Source: Papio anubis (Eukaryota > Chordata > Mammalia > Primates > Cercopithecidae). Taken from it: a stretch of 64,000 nt of DNA. A program made the translations under genes and the position numbers. The stretch lies in NCBI RefSeq assembly GCF_008728515.1, contig NC_044980.1:32814290-32878289 (forward strand), given 5' to 3'. How positions within the stretch are numbered: position 1 is the stretch's first letter; every line of letters starts with the position of its first letter. Positions 34,722 through 46,965 of this stretch are shown here, piece after piece. The notes below the pieces were generated by a model, which saw only the letters and a program-made list of their open reading frames with translations, ran no database searches and had not been told where the DNA came from.

Positions 34722-34925
34722 TTAAGAATGATGAGTATATTTGTTCAGCAAATCAATTTTCTTGCATCTTCCCCAGTGCAAGCATTAGCTACTTGTACCA
34801 GTATTAGGGGAAGAGGAGAAACATAATTCCGACCTCAAATAAGAAGTCTCTGGGTCCAAGGAGACCACCTGGAGAAACAATTCCATCACTATCCCAGTCT
34901 TGAGCATCTTGAGCTAAAAGAATAC
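34722..34925. other. Short unassigned intron spacer
   Basis: Nothing recognised between Tigger2 and the next Alu. Confidence 0.4.
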
Positions 34926-34931
34926 TCAGGA

Positions 34932-35218
34932 TGCCTGTAATCCCAGTACTTTGGGAGACCGATATGGTTGGATCATGAGGTCAGGAGTTTGAGACCAGCC
35001 TGGTCAACATGGTGAAACTCTATTTCTACTAAAAAAAATACAAAAATTAGCCAGGCGTGATGTCATGCACCTGTAATCCCAGCTACCAGGGAGGCTGAGG
35101 CAGGAGAATGACGTGAACCCAGGAGGCAGAGATTGCAGTGAGCCTAGATCGTGCCACTGCACTCCAGCCTGGGCGACAGAGCAAGACTCCATCTCAAAAC
35201 AAAACAAAACAAAAAACA
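34932..35218 (+). repeat. Alu, slightly 5' truncated (AluS/Y-like)
   Basis: Begins at the gcctgtaatcccag position and ends gactccatctcaaaacaaaac with an A-rich tail. Possible short duplication caggatg at both ends. Confidence 0.92.
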
Positions 35219-36160
35219 GGATGTTTGAGGATGGGGCAAAAGATAGGCCCTCATTTCTGAGATTGTGATAAGAGACATCATGCATTATTGACACTAACAC
35301 ACATCTTATCCAACAGTTTTTGTGGTCCACAAAAACGGACTTTACTCACTGGCATATTTGGTCTCCAGTCTTTGACATTTCTAATAAAAATGTGCTCATA
35401 AAGAGGTTATACCATTAACCCTGGGCAGTTTATCTACAGTGGCCAACTTGTCTTTTTAAAGATTTATGCTGTCCATTTGAGACAATGCTCATTGCAGGCC
35501 AATATCTCATGATGATTTATGCGTGGAGGCTCCCGGGAAAGGCTGGTCCATGTCTGATCCCAGGCTTGAGAGCACTGACACGTAGGTGTCTGGTTCAGAG
35601 ACAAACCAGTGTTTGACAGGCTCACAAACCACAGAGTGAGGAAGAAATATATAAAAATAACAGTACCTGGTAGATATTTTGAGAAGTTAAAATGCCTTGC
35701 CTTAGATTTAGACTCTTAGTCTCAGTTATCTCAAAAGAGGGTTGTGAGAGAATTGGAATCTTGTAACACACTGCGAGCAACCAAAACCCTCTTGTTAGAA
35801 ACTGGTGGAAAGGAATTGAAGAAAAGGGACATGGGAGAAAGAGAACTGAAAACACGGAGGCACAGGGAGATGTCAAATGCTCAGTGGTGGGCATGTGGCC
35901 AGAGGTATTGAGATCTTGCAGGCAGGCAGGGGTAGGGATGAGAGGGGAGCAGAAAACATTTATAATCCCTTTTTCTCATTCCCAAGAGACCAGGGTATAG
36001 GAAAGAACCCAGAATTAGAGTCGGATTTCCTAAAGGATTAAAAGGTTAAGTGGCAGAGACCTGGGGACAACAACTCTGGTTTTCAATTGAGTTATCATAA
36101 TATTAGAAGAATAGCACTTCAGAGGTCAAGATAGAAACTCATAAAGAAAATTAAATAAAA
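35219..36160. other. Intron, nothing recognised
   Basis: No repeat family or exon recognised. Confidence 0.5.
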
Positions 36161-36494
36161 CACCACGGTCGTGGTGGCTCACGCCTGTAATTCCAGCCCT
36201 TTGGGAAGCCAAGGTGGGTGGATCACGAGGTCAAGAGATCAAGATCTTTCTGGCCAACATGGTGAAACCCCATCTCTACGGAAAATACAAAAATTATCTG
36301 GGTGTGGTGGCGCGCGCCTGTAGTCCCAGCTACTCAGGAGGCTGAGGCAGGAGAATCACTTGAACCCGGCATGCAGAGGTTGCAGTGAGCTGCGATTGCA
36401 GCACTGCACTCCAGCCTGGCGACAGGGCGAGACTCTGTCTCAAAAAAACAAAAACAGAAACAAAAACAAACAAACAACAACAACAAAAAAAAAC
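36161..36494 (+). repeat. Full-length Alu (AluS type)
   Basis: tcgtggtggctcacgcctg through cagcctggcgacagggcg, with a long A-rich tail of CAAA/CAA units. Confidence 0.93.
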
Positions 36495-38040
36495 AGGTTA
36501 AATGCAGACATACGATTTTAAGTGTAACTTTTTATAAGTAAGTAAAGTCACTATAAATAATGGAAAATATTTACAAAACACCTTTGTAAAGCTTGTAAAA
36601 ACACTGGCTATCATAGAGTGCTTAATTATAGGCCTAAGACACACGGGTTATCATTCACATTCCAAATAAGTAATCCGGAGAATATTTTTCATCCATAATA
36701 AAGCTAACAATCAAAGCTTTACAATCTTCCAGTGGTAATTCTCATGGGCACAACAAGCATTAAGTCTCACAATTTAACCTTATTGTGAGATGTAATCCAA
36801 TAGTCAAAGATGAAAAAGAGGGATGGAAATTAAATTTAGACTGTTGGCTGTTATGATTACTAGGGAACAATAGGTCATGTACTTAACTGAAGGACACACT
36901 TGATCCTCTCAGGATCCTACTCAATAACTTCCTCCTGGGTAGGAAGAATGTTTAGAAGAGAGATGCTGTTTTTCTAGAATCCAGGAAAACAGGGATTTAC
37001 CATCTCTGATAGTGGCTATCACTTTCTGTGCTGAGCATCACCGCTGTGTAGCAGACGCTGCCCGTCTCCCCTCAGGCCCTACTACAATAGTGCATGATGG
37101 ATTCCCTACTCCCAGCATCTCCACGTAATCCAGAGAATTAACAGTCTGATCTCCCTAGAGTAACTCAACCCATGACTAGTGGAAAGTGGTGTATATTATC
37201 TCAATTCCTTCACCCCTCAGGTGGGGAAAACTCAGGGGAGCAAGATCTGCTGTGGCTCCCATATGATGGTTCACCCTTTCTTAGCTGCCTTCCTTGGGAA
37301 CTGACTCTGCATTGGGGTCCGCCACTGAAGGTGGACTCTTCATGCCCTGAGGACTATCCATAGCCCAAAGCTGCACAGAGAAGAAACTCCACAAAAAGTG
37401 ACTATGGGAAAAGAATAGTAAAGTATGGATCAGAAGGGGATGCTACGTGGAGGAGCTGTCTGGAAAGCCATAACGCACCAGTGGGTGGGACCCTCTCCCA
37501 GGGAGAAATTGGGAATAAAAGAGATTTGATACAACCTTGCCTTGCTTCTCTTTTGACTTTGAATTGAAGGTGCACCCCAATTCTTCTGCCTGTAAACCCA
37601 TTGCTGGCTTCTGTCCTCACTACAGAATCTGTCCTTGTGTCTGCAGCCTTCCCAGCCAGCTTCTGATCGCTTCTCTCCCCTTGTTCTTGGTCTGTTCCAA
37701 TGCCATTGGCTTTAATGCTGGATCCTCTTGTGATGCCCATTCTCAAAGAGGATCCTCTCCCAGGGATCATGCTCTTACACCTGTTCCTGTGCACAACCAC
37801 AAGGCCATTTCAGATCTCTATCTCACTGTGATGTATCTTGTGTTTTGTCAGCAATCAACCTCTTTCCTAAAACTGCCAAGGAACCTTTACTCCTTTATGG
37901 TAAAGGCTACATTCCATTTTGAATGCTTTGAATGTCACAGACTGTTTAAAAAAAATAAAAACAAAAACTAGGAATCAATCAACCATTGATCTTGCCCCCC
38001 GACCTTTGGTCTCCTGCCACTTTATTTATTTGTTTATTAC
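36495..38040. other. Intron, nothing recognised
   Basis: Two opposing open frames (37402-37800 minus, 37537-37971 plus) overlap. Neither has domain features. No repeat family named. Confidence 0.45.
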
Positions 38041-38161
38041 CAGATCCTTCCTTCTGCTTAAACATCTTTCTCACGGTCTGGCAGGAAGAGCCATCTCCCA
38101 GGCACACACCGCAGCGATCCTCTGTGGCATTGGAATCGATCTCATAGTCACAGCCAACCAT
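38041..38161 (-). CDS. ADAMTS12: ADAMTS12 exon: end of cysteine-rich domain
   Basis: 121 bp: 40 codons plus one base, starting in phase 0. The acceptor is ccccacag and the donor gtaata. The peptide begins MVGCDYEIDSNATEDRC and contains GVCLGDGSSC, a motif conserved at the end of the ADAMTS cysteine-rich domain, then KMFKQKEGS. NAT is a possible N-glycosylation site. The first codon is ATG, but it is internal, not an initiation site. The exon sits between a plus-strand Alu (36161-36494) and an inverted left-monomer Alu (38813-38960). Confidence 0.95.
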
Positions 38162-38812
38162 CTGTGGGGAAGAGAGGTGGAGGATGAATACCCAGACAGG
38201 GGATGCCACTCTTGCCTGGATCTGTGACTTCTCCTTTCCCCTTTGGTGCTTCATAAGACTGGACAGGAGGTACCAGGGTACAAGGACAAATGTTTGTTCC
38301 TGGTGGCAGCAAGAGGAATATCCAAGCATCCACCAATGGTAAAGGCACTACTTGCTCAGAGGGGAGGGAGGCACACATTGAGTGAGGTCTCTAATTTCCT
38401 GAGTCAGAGGCAGAACTGAACAAAATCTATGAAAATGTTCCAAAAGTCTAACTATAAAAACGTCTTGGAGTTGAAGCTAGTAGAGCAGCAAGTCTCTTTC
38501 AGATGTGCTCTCATCCTGGAAAAAGAGAGCCACGAAGCTTGGGGTGTTCTGTGGAAGTGGATACCAAAGAATCATGACACTTAGATTGAAAGTCATGAAC
38601 CATATCTGACCTTCACCTGGACGTTTCTGTGACTTGCTTTCTTCCATGATCACAAGGGAAAGCTATACCATATTCCTTTAGTCATAATTTTCTTTCTTGT
38701 TTGGGAACAATTGTGTCCAGATAGTTTCATTTCCTTTTTGATCTTTAAAGATCATTTTCTTTCTAACTTGAAAGCCACCCCAAATCTACTCAAAGGAAGA
38801 AGGGTTTGAATC
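38162..38812. other. Intron, nothing recognised
   Basis: Includes the acceptor region of exon 38041-38161. No repeat recognised. Confidence 0.5.
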
Positions 38813-38960
38813 TTTTTTAAGAGAGAGATGGAATCTTGCTATTTTGCTCAAGCCAGAGTGCAGTAGCTATTCACAGTCAACAGCCTTGAACTCCTGGCCT
38901 CCCACCTCAGCCTTCTGAGTAGCTAGGACTATAGGTACCACACCAGGCTTATTTTGAGTC
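38813..38960 (-). repeat. Alu left-monomer-like fragment (FLAM/AluJ), reverse
   Basis: gagagatggaatcttgct, gcctcccacctcagccttctgag and ggactataggtaccac match an old Alu monomer only. Confidence 0.8.
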
Positions 38961-39686
38961 TTTAAATACACCCTCTACCATCTAAACAGAGAATGAATGC
39001 CCACTAACAGAAGATAGCTTCATTCTTTAGGTTAATTGTCTTTAATTTCCTTTAGGTCCAAAGACTGTGCTACTTCACCCAGTTGGGGGAAAAAAATAAA
39101 GTGCTAAGAGATTTAAAAAAATTAATTATGCTAATAAAAATGGGAAAAAAAGCAATGTACGAAACAGGTGCCTTCAGTGACTATGAATAGAATGCCAACC
39201 CTTCACAAGCAATATGTTTGCATCAAGCTTGAGAACCCTCTAATAAGCTGACATTTACAACCATATTCCCAGTGGCCTTCATTCCTTCACTGATTTGGAA
39301 TGATTGCTAGGGAGATTGACTCTGAGGAATATTAATTTTAAAGTATTTTCTTTAATCTCTATCAACAGGGAAATAGATATAAAAATGTGAAGAATAAAGG
39401 AAAGAAAGTCAGAAAAGCAAATATCTGAAGCTCAAGTCTTTCTTCTTGAATGGGTAGTTACATTTCTAAACTAATATTTGCCTGCATAACTGAGACAACA
39501 GGGTTGGGGGAAGGAGACACACCCATGTCCCCAATATTCTGTCCCACAGCATATTAAATGGGTTCTTGCAGAGACTCACCCAATTTAATTTTCCTGTGAG
39601 CTGCATGCAGTACAGTAAAAATTGAATTAAGTATACAACAGAAGATCTAGGAAGACATGAACCAGTCTTCCTTGTTGCATATAAAA
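38961..39686. other. Intron, nothing recognised
   Basis: A/T-rich unassigned sequence up to the young Alu. Confidence 0.5.
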
Positions 39687-39697
39687 CATAAGGGGCT

Positions 39698-40006
39698 GGG
39701 CCAGGCGCGGTGGCTCAAGGCTGTAATCCCAGCACTTTGGGAGGCCGAGACGGGCGGATCACGAGGTCAGGAGATCGAGACCATCCTGGCTAACACGGTG
39801 AAACCCCGTCTCTACTAAAAAATACAAAAAGCTAGCCGGGCGAGGTGGTGGGCGCCTGTAGTCCCAGCTACTCGGGAGACTGAGGCAGGAGAGTGGCGTG
39901 AACTGGGGAGGCGGAGCTTGCAGTGAGCTGAGATCCGGCCACTGCACTCCAGCCTGGGCGACAGAGCGAGACTCCGTCTCAAAATGAAAAAAAAAAAAAA
40001 AAAAAC
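39698..40006 (+). repeat. Young AluY of Old World monkey type (AluYR-like) with target duplication
   Basis: Near-consensus copy with A20 tail and a perfect 11-bp duplication cataaggggct at 39687-39697 and 40007-40017. The variants gctagccgggcgaggtggtg and gctgagatccggccactg are ones I associate with cercopithecid AluYR lineages and not with human AluY. This is the best species clue in the window. Confidence 0.93.
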
Positions 40007-40261
40007 CATAAGGGGCTCTCAGAGGAAAAGAAACAAACCTCAGTCTTCTTCATAACACGCTCTGGCAACACAGAAAGCCCACAACAGTATGGTCTTTCTG
40101 CCTTCAGCAGAATCAGAGGTGGCTCTGCTGCTGCTACCTAATGTGGGAAATGACTTCAGCATGGCCCTTTGCTGATGTGACTCTGAATGTGCCAGGCAGT
40201 CACCCCAACAGGTAGTGTGTTTGTGAAAAAAATCATTTTCGTTTCCCATCTTATCAGTTAC

Positions 40262-40425
40262 AGTGGTGGCGCGAATAGTGATGGTGGTGGTGGTAATGAT
40301 GTTGAAGGTGGTGAAAATAGTGATGATGTTGTAGTGGTGGTGGTGATGGATAATAATGGTGGGGGGCAGGATGGCGGTAGTGATGGTGGTGGTGGTGGTG
40401 TCCATGCATCATCATGTCCATATCA
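40262..40425. repeat. G/T-rich low-complexity block (GGTGAT-like), first
   Basis: Degenerate gtggtggtgatg repeats with gaatagtgatg variants. Confidence 0.9.
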
Positions 40426-41345
40426 TCATCTCTTTCTGTCATGTCATCCTGTCATGCATAAATAAATGTAAAACTATCATAAATAAATAATGTCAAATGT
40501 CATAATATGTCATCATCAATGTCATATCATCATGTCATAAATAAATATGCATAATTAATATAAATAAATAAATATGCATCATCATGTCAACTAAATAAAT
40601 AAATAAAATAAATAATAAAAAATATAAATGTAATAAAATATTAAGTAATATTATATATAATAAATGAAATGTAAATAAATGCATGTGTGAAAATGTAAAA
40701 TAATAAATAGTAAGTAATTATAAATATATAAATGGTAGTAAAATGAAATAGTAATGTAATAAAAATGTAAAATAGTGAAAATAATAAATATTAGTAAAGT
40801 AATATAAATAATAAAGTAAGTAATTGTCAAGTAAATAAATAATAAATAAAATAGTAATGTCATAACAAAAATAAAGTAAGTAATTCCATAAATATAAAAA
40901 TGAAAAGTAATTAGTAATATAAATAGTAATGTCGTAATAATTGTAAAATGGTAAAATGAATTAATAAATAAAGCCAAGTAAAATAATAGTAGTAATAAAA
41001 TGACACAATAAAATGGTATGTCATTTTCAAACAATCATGTAAAATATCAACAATTAATAATACATTAAGTAAATTCCCTCTAATAAATGTATGTAAATAG
41101 ACTGAATAAATACTCAATGTAATAAGGCTGGAAAAACCAAACACAAATAAATTCAAAATAAAATAATCCAAAGTAAATGAATATAATGCATCAAATGCTC
41201 TATCATTGAAATGAAATACTAAATGAAAGCAATCGACCATCGACAACCAGTAAGCTGATGCACTAAGAATTAGAATAAATGTGTGAAATAGATGAATAAG
41301 TAATAGTATACCATAATCATAAAACAAAATAAATATTGGCATCAG
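40426..41345. repeat. A/T-rich low-complexity block (ATAA/ATGTCATC-like)
   Basis: Degenerate aataaataaatg, gtcatcatc and gtaataaaat units over about 700 bp. It decays into less repetitive A-rich sequence after about 41060. Confidence 0.85.
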
Positions 41346-42365
41346 ACTAGTAATGTCGTAAATGTGGTATGGTGATGGTGGTTTGATTTGATGGTGGTGA
41401 TCGTAGTGGTGGTGGTGATTTGATGGTGGTGGTGGTGATGTGGTAATGGTGGTAGTGATGATGTGGTGGTGGTTATGGTGGGATGATGGTGGTAGTGATG
41501 GTGGAGTGATGATTGTGGGGGTGGTGGAGATAGTGTTAGTAGTGGGGATGTGGTAGTGGTAGTGGTAGTGGTAATTTGATGGTAGTGGTAGTGGTGGTGG
41601 TGATGACATGGTGGTGGTGATGGTTGGGTGATAGTGACTGATGGTGGCAGTGGTGGTGATGTGGTAGTGGTGTTGACTTGATGGTGGCAGTGATTTGATG
41701 ATAGTGGTGGTGGTGATGTGGTAATGGTGCTGATTTGATGGTGGTGGTGATGGTAGTGGTGATATGGTAGTGGTGGTGATTTGATGATGGTGGTTGTGGT
41801 GGTGGTGATGATGTGGTGGCGGTGATGGTTGAGTGATAGTGGCTGATGGTGGTGGTGGTGATGTAGTGGTGGTGGTGATGTGATGATGGTGGTGATGTGG
41901 TAATGGTGCTGATTTGATGGTAGTGGTGATAGTAGTGGTGATGTGATGGTAGTGGTGGTGGTGATTTGATGATGGTGGTTGTGGTGGTGATGTGGTGATT
42001 TGATGGTGGTGGTGATGATGGTTGTGGTGGTGGTGGTGATGTGGTAGTGGTGGTGGTGGTGGTGGTGATGTGGTAATGGTGGCAGTGATGAAGTGGTGGT
42101 GATGGTGGGGTGATGGTGGTGGTGGTGGAGGTAGTGGTGGTGGTGGTTATGTGGTAGTGGTGGTTATGTGGTAGTGGTGGTGGTGGTGATGTGGTGATAT
42201 GATGGTGGTGGTAGTGGTGGTGGTGGTGATGTAGTAGTGATGGTTGGGTGATAATGGTGGTGGCAATATGGTGGTGGTGATGGCAGCAGTGGTGGTGGTG
42301 GTGGTGGTGATGTGGGGGTGATGGTGATGATGGTGGTGGTGGTGGTGGTAGTGGTGTGGTGGTAT
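41346..42365. repeat. G/T-rich low-complexity block (GGT/GAT), second, about 1 kb
   Basis: Nearly C-free plus strand made of gtggtggtgatg, gtggtagtgg and gtgatttgatgg units with a patchy higher-order pattern, such as repeated gtggtgatttgatggtgg. Minus-strand open frames here are Thr/His/Pro/Ser artefacts. Confidence 0.93.
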
Positions 42366-42374
42366 AGCGAGTAG

Positions 42375-43130
42375 TTAACTATGAGAGGAGGTTGAGAAGG
42401 ACTCAAGAATGACTTACTGATTTCTGGCCTAGATATCAGTAAACATAGATGGTTTTAGTATCATTCCAAAAAGAAGTACTATAGAAGAACAGGTTGGGGT
42501 AAGAATTAGGTATAATTTTAATTTAGAAATGTTAAGATTGAAGTAACTGTTGGGCTTTTAAGGGTCAGGAGATAGGACCTGGTATTCTGAATGTAGATCT
42601 GGCTCAGAGCAATTGATTTAGGGATGTTTAGTGTATCACTGAGATGGCCAAAATGGCCTTGGAGATGAAAGAAGGTTCAAATCAGTTTTTGAGAGAAATC
42701 AGTGAGGAAGCTAACTCAGGACAGTGGGAAGACTGTCAAATAAGGATAAAAGCTTAGGTGGATTGAAAACATTGACTTTGTAAGGACACACATGTATAAT
42801 GTTGAATTTTTATTTTAGGGAGTGCATAGTAGGCTAACGGTAAGATCAAAAAAGGGGTGTAATGGGGTTGATCCAGAACCTTATCCAGAACTGGGGTAAG
42901 AGATTGGGGGAAGGCTAAGAGAAAGTTAGGGAGCAGCTGATGGATAGACCAGAACATCTGGTCTATTTTAGAAGGAAATTCAGCCAATGTTATGCTGACT
43001 GTGTGAAGAGGGAGGAGTCCAGGAGCTGAAGTCAAGCAACTGGTTACCAGGAGAAAGAGGGGAGAGAGCTGGAAGGTTAGCGAGCCGGCCTCAGATAGTG
43101 GGTATGAGAGTGAGAGCTCAGAGCTGGAAG
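42375..43130 (-). repeat. L2 sequence, reverse
   Basis: gactcaagaatgacttactgatttc, aaatgttaagattgaag and gatctggctcagagcaattg follow the reverse L2 consensus. The far end (after about 42760) is less certain. Confidence 0.6.
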
Positions 43131-43806
43131 TGGGTGGAGGTGAGTAGGGCATTTGCTCATTTTTAAAAGCTTATTCTGTCATCCTGGTAATTTAAAATGG
43201 AAGGTGTCCTGAAAAGTCAAAGTTTAAATCTGTATCTTTGATAAACAAGCTTACTAAAGAAAAACTAAGGGGAAGGGCACAGATAGTTACCTCCCAGAAC
43301 AAATTCAGTTCTGATCAGGGCTTGATAATTTCCTTGACAATATAATCTGCAACTCTAACATACCAAAATATTGGCAAATAGTGTAATTTCAAAACAGACA
43401 TGAATATAAGCAACCAAATTTTCATATTCACAAAGAATGTAGATTAGACAAACACTGCATTGTTTTCCTGAAAGCGTATGTTTTTATGTCAATACATGCT
43501 CAATCCCCTTTGAAAAAACTAGTAAATGAATAAGGAGGGTAACAATAAAACTAGCAAATAAGGGGCCTGGAACTACCTACAACCTGGATCCTTGAAGATA
43601 AAGTATTTAGGCTATTAAGTATATTTGATTTGACACCATTTTTTTCAGCTTAAAAACTCAAATCAATGTGGTACAGACAGAAAGCGGGCAAGTATAGCTT
43701 CTAAAAGGTCTTAACTGGCACCCAGAAAGAGGAAGGCAGGCTGATAAAATCTAGCTTATTCTATGGGGTTCATTTGATTGGCCTCAAGAAAGACATCCAA
43801 CTTGTA
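43131..43806. other. Intron, nothing recognised
   Basis: No repeat family or exon recognised. Confidence 0.45.
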
Positions 43807-43992
43807 ATGGTTCTCAATCCTGGCTACTTATTAGAATCGCCTGGAGAGCTTTTAGAAATTACTGATGTCTGGGCTCTATTTCAAACCTGTTAATTCAGGA
43901 TCTCTGGGATGTGGGGTCTGGGCACTGATGTTTTAAAATCTCCCCAGGTGATTATTATATGCAGCTAGGGCTAAGGACTTTAGTCACTGAGG
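43807..43992 (+). mobile_element. Nonautonomous hAT-type MER element (palindromic)
   Basis: ggttctcaatcctggctac, tagaatcgcctggagagctt and the complementary half ctccccaggtgattatta form the typical imperfect palindrome of a small MER hAT element. Exact family not certain. Confidence 0.7.
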
Positions 43993-44316
43993 AGTAAATG
44001 TGATGCTGAAATTATCTTTTAGATCTAAATAACTTTGCATTTATAGAAATAGCATCTTTAGCCTGTGATGGAAAACAGGGGCCTTGAACAAAATAAATGA
44101 AAAAGGAACTGTATAGAGAAATACGAACCTTCTCAGAGTGCTGAATATTTAGGGGCAAGAGCTTGTCACAGGGAATAATTTTGTCCAGTGGAAAAAAATA
44201 TTATAAATATTTTAAAAAAACAAATAAAATTTGTTGAGTTTACAGATCTATTTTCTAAGAGTTTATCTTACACCAGGGCCTCTGTTAAGGGCTCAACATA
44301 TATTACCTGTGAAAGT
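43993..44316. other. Intron, nothing recognised
   Basis: No assignable element. Confidence 0.4.
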
Positions 44317-44767
44317 TGTCAGAATCAAAATGGAGCAACTAATGTTAAGAAAAAACCTGATAAATATGGCCAGGGAAGGCTAGGAAGAATTAGTTCTCAC
44401 CCTGTATGCCTGATGATGAAAAAGGCTCTGCAAAAACCAAAACCTTGCGCAAAGGCTATTACAACCTTACACAAAAAATACTTTTGCAATGACATCTGCC
44501 CAGCAACTTCCTGAGCAACCTCGGATTGGTGTCACCCTTGTTATTGATCTCTGCAGGAAATTATAATTATTTAAAAACAATTCTGCAATTCTCTTCAACG
44601 TTTTTTCCTTTAAAAATTTTCATTTTCTTTTAAAAACCCCTCTCTTCCTTTACCTTCCTAAATATGCACATAGTTAACTGTGGTATACATATTCCCATTG
44701 CAATGCACTATTCCCAAATAAGCTTTATTTTGTTTTAGAGAGCCTCTCTCTGTTATTTAGGTTAACA
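44317..44767 (+). repeat. Probable ERV1-type solo LTR (MER34/61-like)
   Basis: Starts tgtcagaatcaaaatggag and ends gttatttaggttaaca with the TG...CA borders of an LTR. A poly(A) signal region caaataagctttattttg lies just before the end. No matching 5-bp flanks and no internal viral genes seen. Confidence 0.5.
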
Positions 44768-44769
44768 GA

Positions 44770-44945
44770 CCTTATTTAATCTTTTGACAACCCCAACTAG
44801 GCAGATACATAAAAAATTCCAGTTCTGTGACAGAAAACTGAGTCTTAGAAAGATGTATAGGATCATACAACTAGTAAATGATGGTACTGAGTTCATATTC
44901 TAAAACCCCAGTGCTAAACCATTATGATTTACTAACTGATCAAAA
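44770..44945 (-). repeat. MIR SINE, reverse
   Basis: aactaggcagatacataaa, gaaaactgagtcttagaaag and catacaactagtaaatgatgg in reverse MIR order. Confidence 0.7.
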
Positions 44946-45614
44946 CATCTTCCTTTAACCGAATAAAAACACATTCTCTCTAAACTGAGATTTATGCCTG
45001 GGGGTTGGATCACAAGTCCTGCTCCTCAGTTCCTTGCAAAATAAAATGCAAGCAACAAGAAGGAATTCTTTAATGGTTACACACTTAAAAGCACCAACAC
45101 ATCAGGTCTAAATAATTTATATCAACTTGATTAATGAAGTGAGTGTGGAAAAATTACATAGAAATCAGAAACCTGTTTTGTAACCACTGTCATGCCATCT
45201 CTCTGAGAAGCTCATGTTGATAGTCAATGGAGAGCTAAATGTGAAAATGCATTATGGAAAGTACCATAGAAGCTATTATTAATTTCAGTTTTTCTCAAAT
45301 TTAATGCCACTGAAATAATCTGGGCTGGGCTTTCCTGACAATTCTTCTTTTTCATGCTCAATGTTTAAAATAATATCATAGTGCACATCAACCAATCAAG
45401 AAATGAAGATGATGGCAGAAGGAAAAAAACATTCAATCCAAAACTGTGACTTTGATCAACACTGAGAAGTCTTGTCTTTTCATTTCATGAACTATATATA
45501 AAAAACAGATGAGGTGTAAATGCCGTGAAAGCACAAACTTAGAACATCTGACTTCCCAAATTAGTAAAAGTCATGATTTTATAAAGTTGTAGATTAATGA
45601 AACATACCCAATAC
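44946..45614. other. Intron, nothing recognised
   Basis: Sequence directly after (in transcription) exon 45615-45748. Confidence 0.45.
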
Positions 45615-45748
45615 CTTACATATGCCATTAATACAGACATTTCTGCTGTTGCCGCCTTCAAAGCAAGGGGTACCATCAATGACAGCATCCAGCATTTTCT
45701 CAGAAAACTGGCCATCTATGGGTCGGCAGTAGAGCTCACAAGGATGTG
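45615..45748 (-). CDS. ADAMTS12: ADAMTS12 exon: cysteine-rich domain
   Basis: 134 bp: two bases completing Ala, then 44 codons, ending in phase 0. The acceptor is cccttcag after a good pyrimidine tract, and the donor is gtattg, which departs from consensus at +4 and +5. The peptide HPCELYCRPIDGQFSEKML continues to NVCINGICK and is typical of the ADAMTS cysteine-rich domain, which with the spacer forms the main exosite for substrates. Open frame continues past the donor for only a few codons before a stop, which supports the splice site. Confidence 0.95.
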
Positions 45749-46952
45749 CTGAAGGGAAAAAAGAAGGCAAATCCTTCAAAGTTAGCTTTTAGCTCAGCAT
45801 CCTCCCCAGGATTCCTCTGTACTTATAACCCCCAAGTGCCATTTACTCTGACGATCCTATCTTTTTACCTGCTTGAGATACATCCTGAAATGTGCCTCAA
45901 GACACATTTCACACATCCAGGTGCTGAATCCAAGGATTATTTTTCCTTTTTGAAAACAAGTTTTATAATGAATTAAATTAAAAGATTGCTTTAAAACACT
46001 CTATTCTTTGCTGTAAACGATGACTCCTTTCTATTCAACATTGAATTGTGCTGATAAAATAAGGCACTGAGCATCTGGGGTTAGCTTAGAAAATAAGTTA
46101 TTGCAACCAGCCATGAAGGACTCCAGGCAAGCGGGATGCCTGCTTGTTTCTTGCAGCAAAGTAAGTAGACCTCCAGGGGACAGGCATCCCCTCCCATAGG
46201 GCCAGCTCATTACTACCACAACCTCCATCACCACCAGCATAAACCTGCCCCAACAAATGTCCTCCTCCAGTCTAAGAGGTGCTTAGATTGACAACCATGT
46301 GGAAACATTTTTTTGTTGTTGTTCAAACTGAAGCCGACCTGCTTCTCATAGTGCTCCATCCCATCAGCTTGGGTCCTACACTGATTTCATTCTAAGGTTC
46401 AGTTTTCTACTCCATTGTGAATGAAGACAGGGTGATCTACAGCACAGGAATATTTACTTAATAAAATACATACCCACATGTATGTACACAGAATAACCAG
46501 AAAGATAGATCACATTTAAATCACAGATTGCCTTAAACATTTTAATAGTGAATACACGTATATGATAAGAAGAATTCAAATAATTTTCTTATGAATGTAA
46601 TGAATGCTTTTCTTTAAGTGAAAAACACAACAATGTCTTCTTTGGCAGGGATTTTGGGGTCTCTTCTGGATGTGTTTATTATGGGCAGGGCTGTTAGTTG
46701 CTACTTTGTGTGATCAGCGGAGGGCTCAATAGTACCAGCCATAAGGCTATTCGTCATGGGCCCACCTCACTGGGCTGGGCACCAAATGCCAAGACCGGAT
46801 GCACAGTGATAGCTGTGTCTGCTTGAGGGTGCAGTGATCCACGTGGCCAGGAAATGAAAGTGCAAAATTCACACACATGTAACCCTGAGCAAAAGCTCCA
46901 AATGCTGAAACACTGAACAAACTTGAGACTGAGGCCAAAAACATCTATTCAG
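45749..46952. other. Intron; hairpin and one copy of a 25-bp direct repeat
   Basis: An 8-bp perfect inverted repeat (gaaatgtg/cacatttc, 45887-45910) is followed at 45915-45939 by a 25-bp sequence found again at 47647-47671. No family named. Confidence 0.5.
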
Positions 46953-46965
46953 AGCTTAAAAGAGA

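Noticed and set aside
38159..38161. ATG at the start of exon 38041-38161 as an alternative translation start
   Set aside because: It is the first codon of an internal exon with a strong acceptor directly before it and continues the upstream frame. No promoter evidence.
41346..42365. CRISPR-like or satellite array
   Set aside because: Units are 3-12 bp degenerate microsatellite motifs without constant repeats and unique spacers, in a vertebrate intron.
40251..42406. Several minus-strand open frames rich in His, Thr, Pro, Ser, and Ile/Leu/Tyr
   Set aside because: They are translations of GGT/GAT and AAT microsatellite sequence. No splice borders, no start context and no family resemblance.
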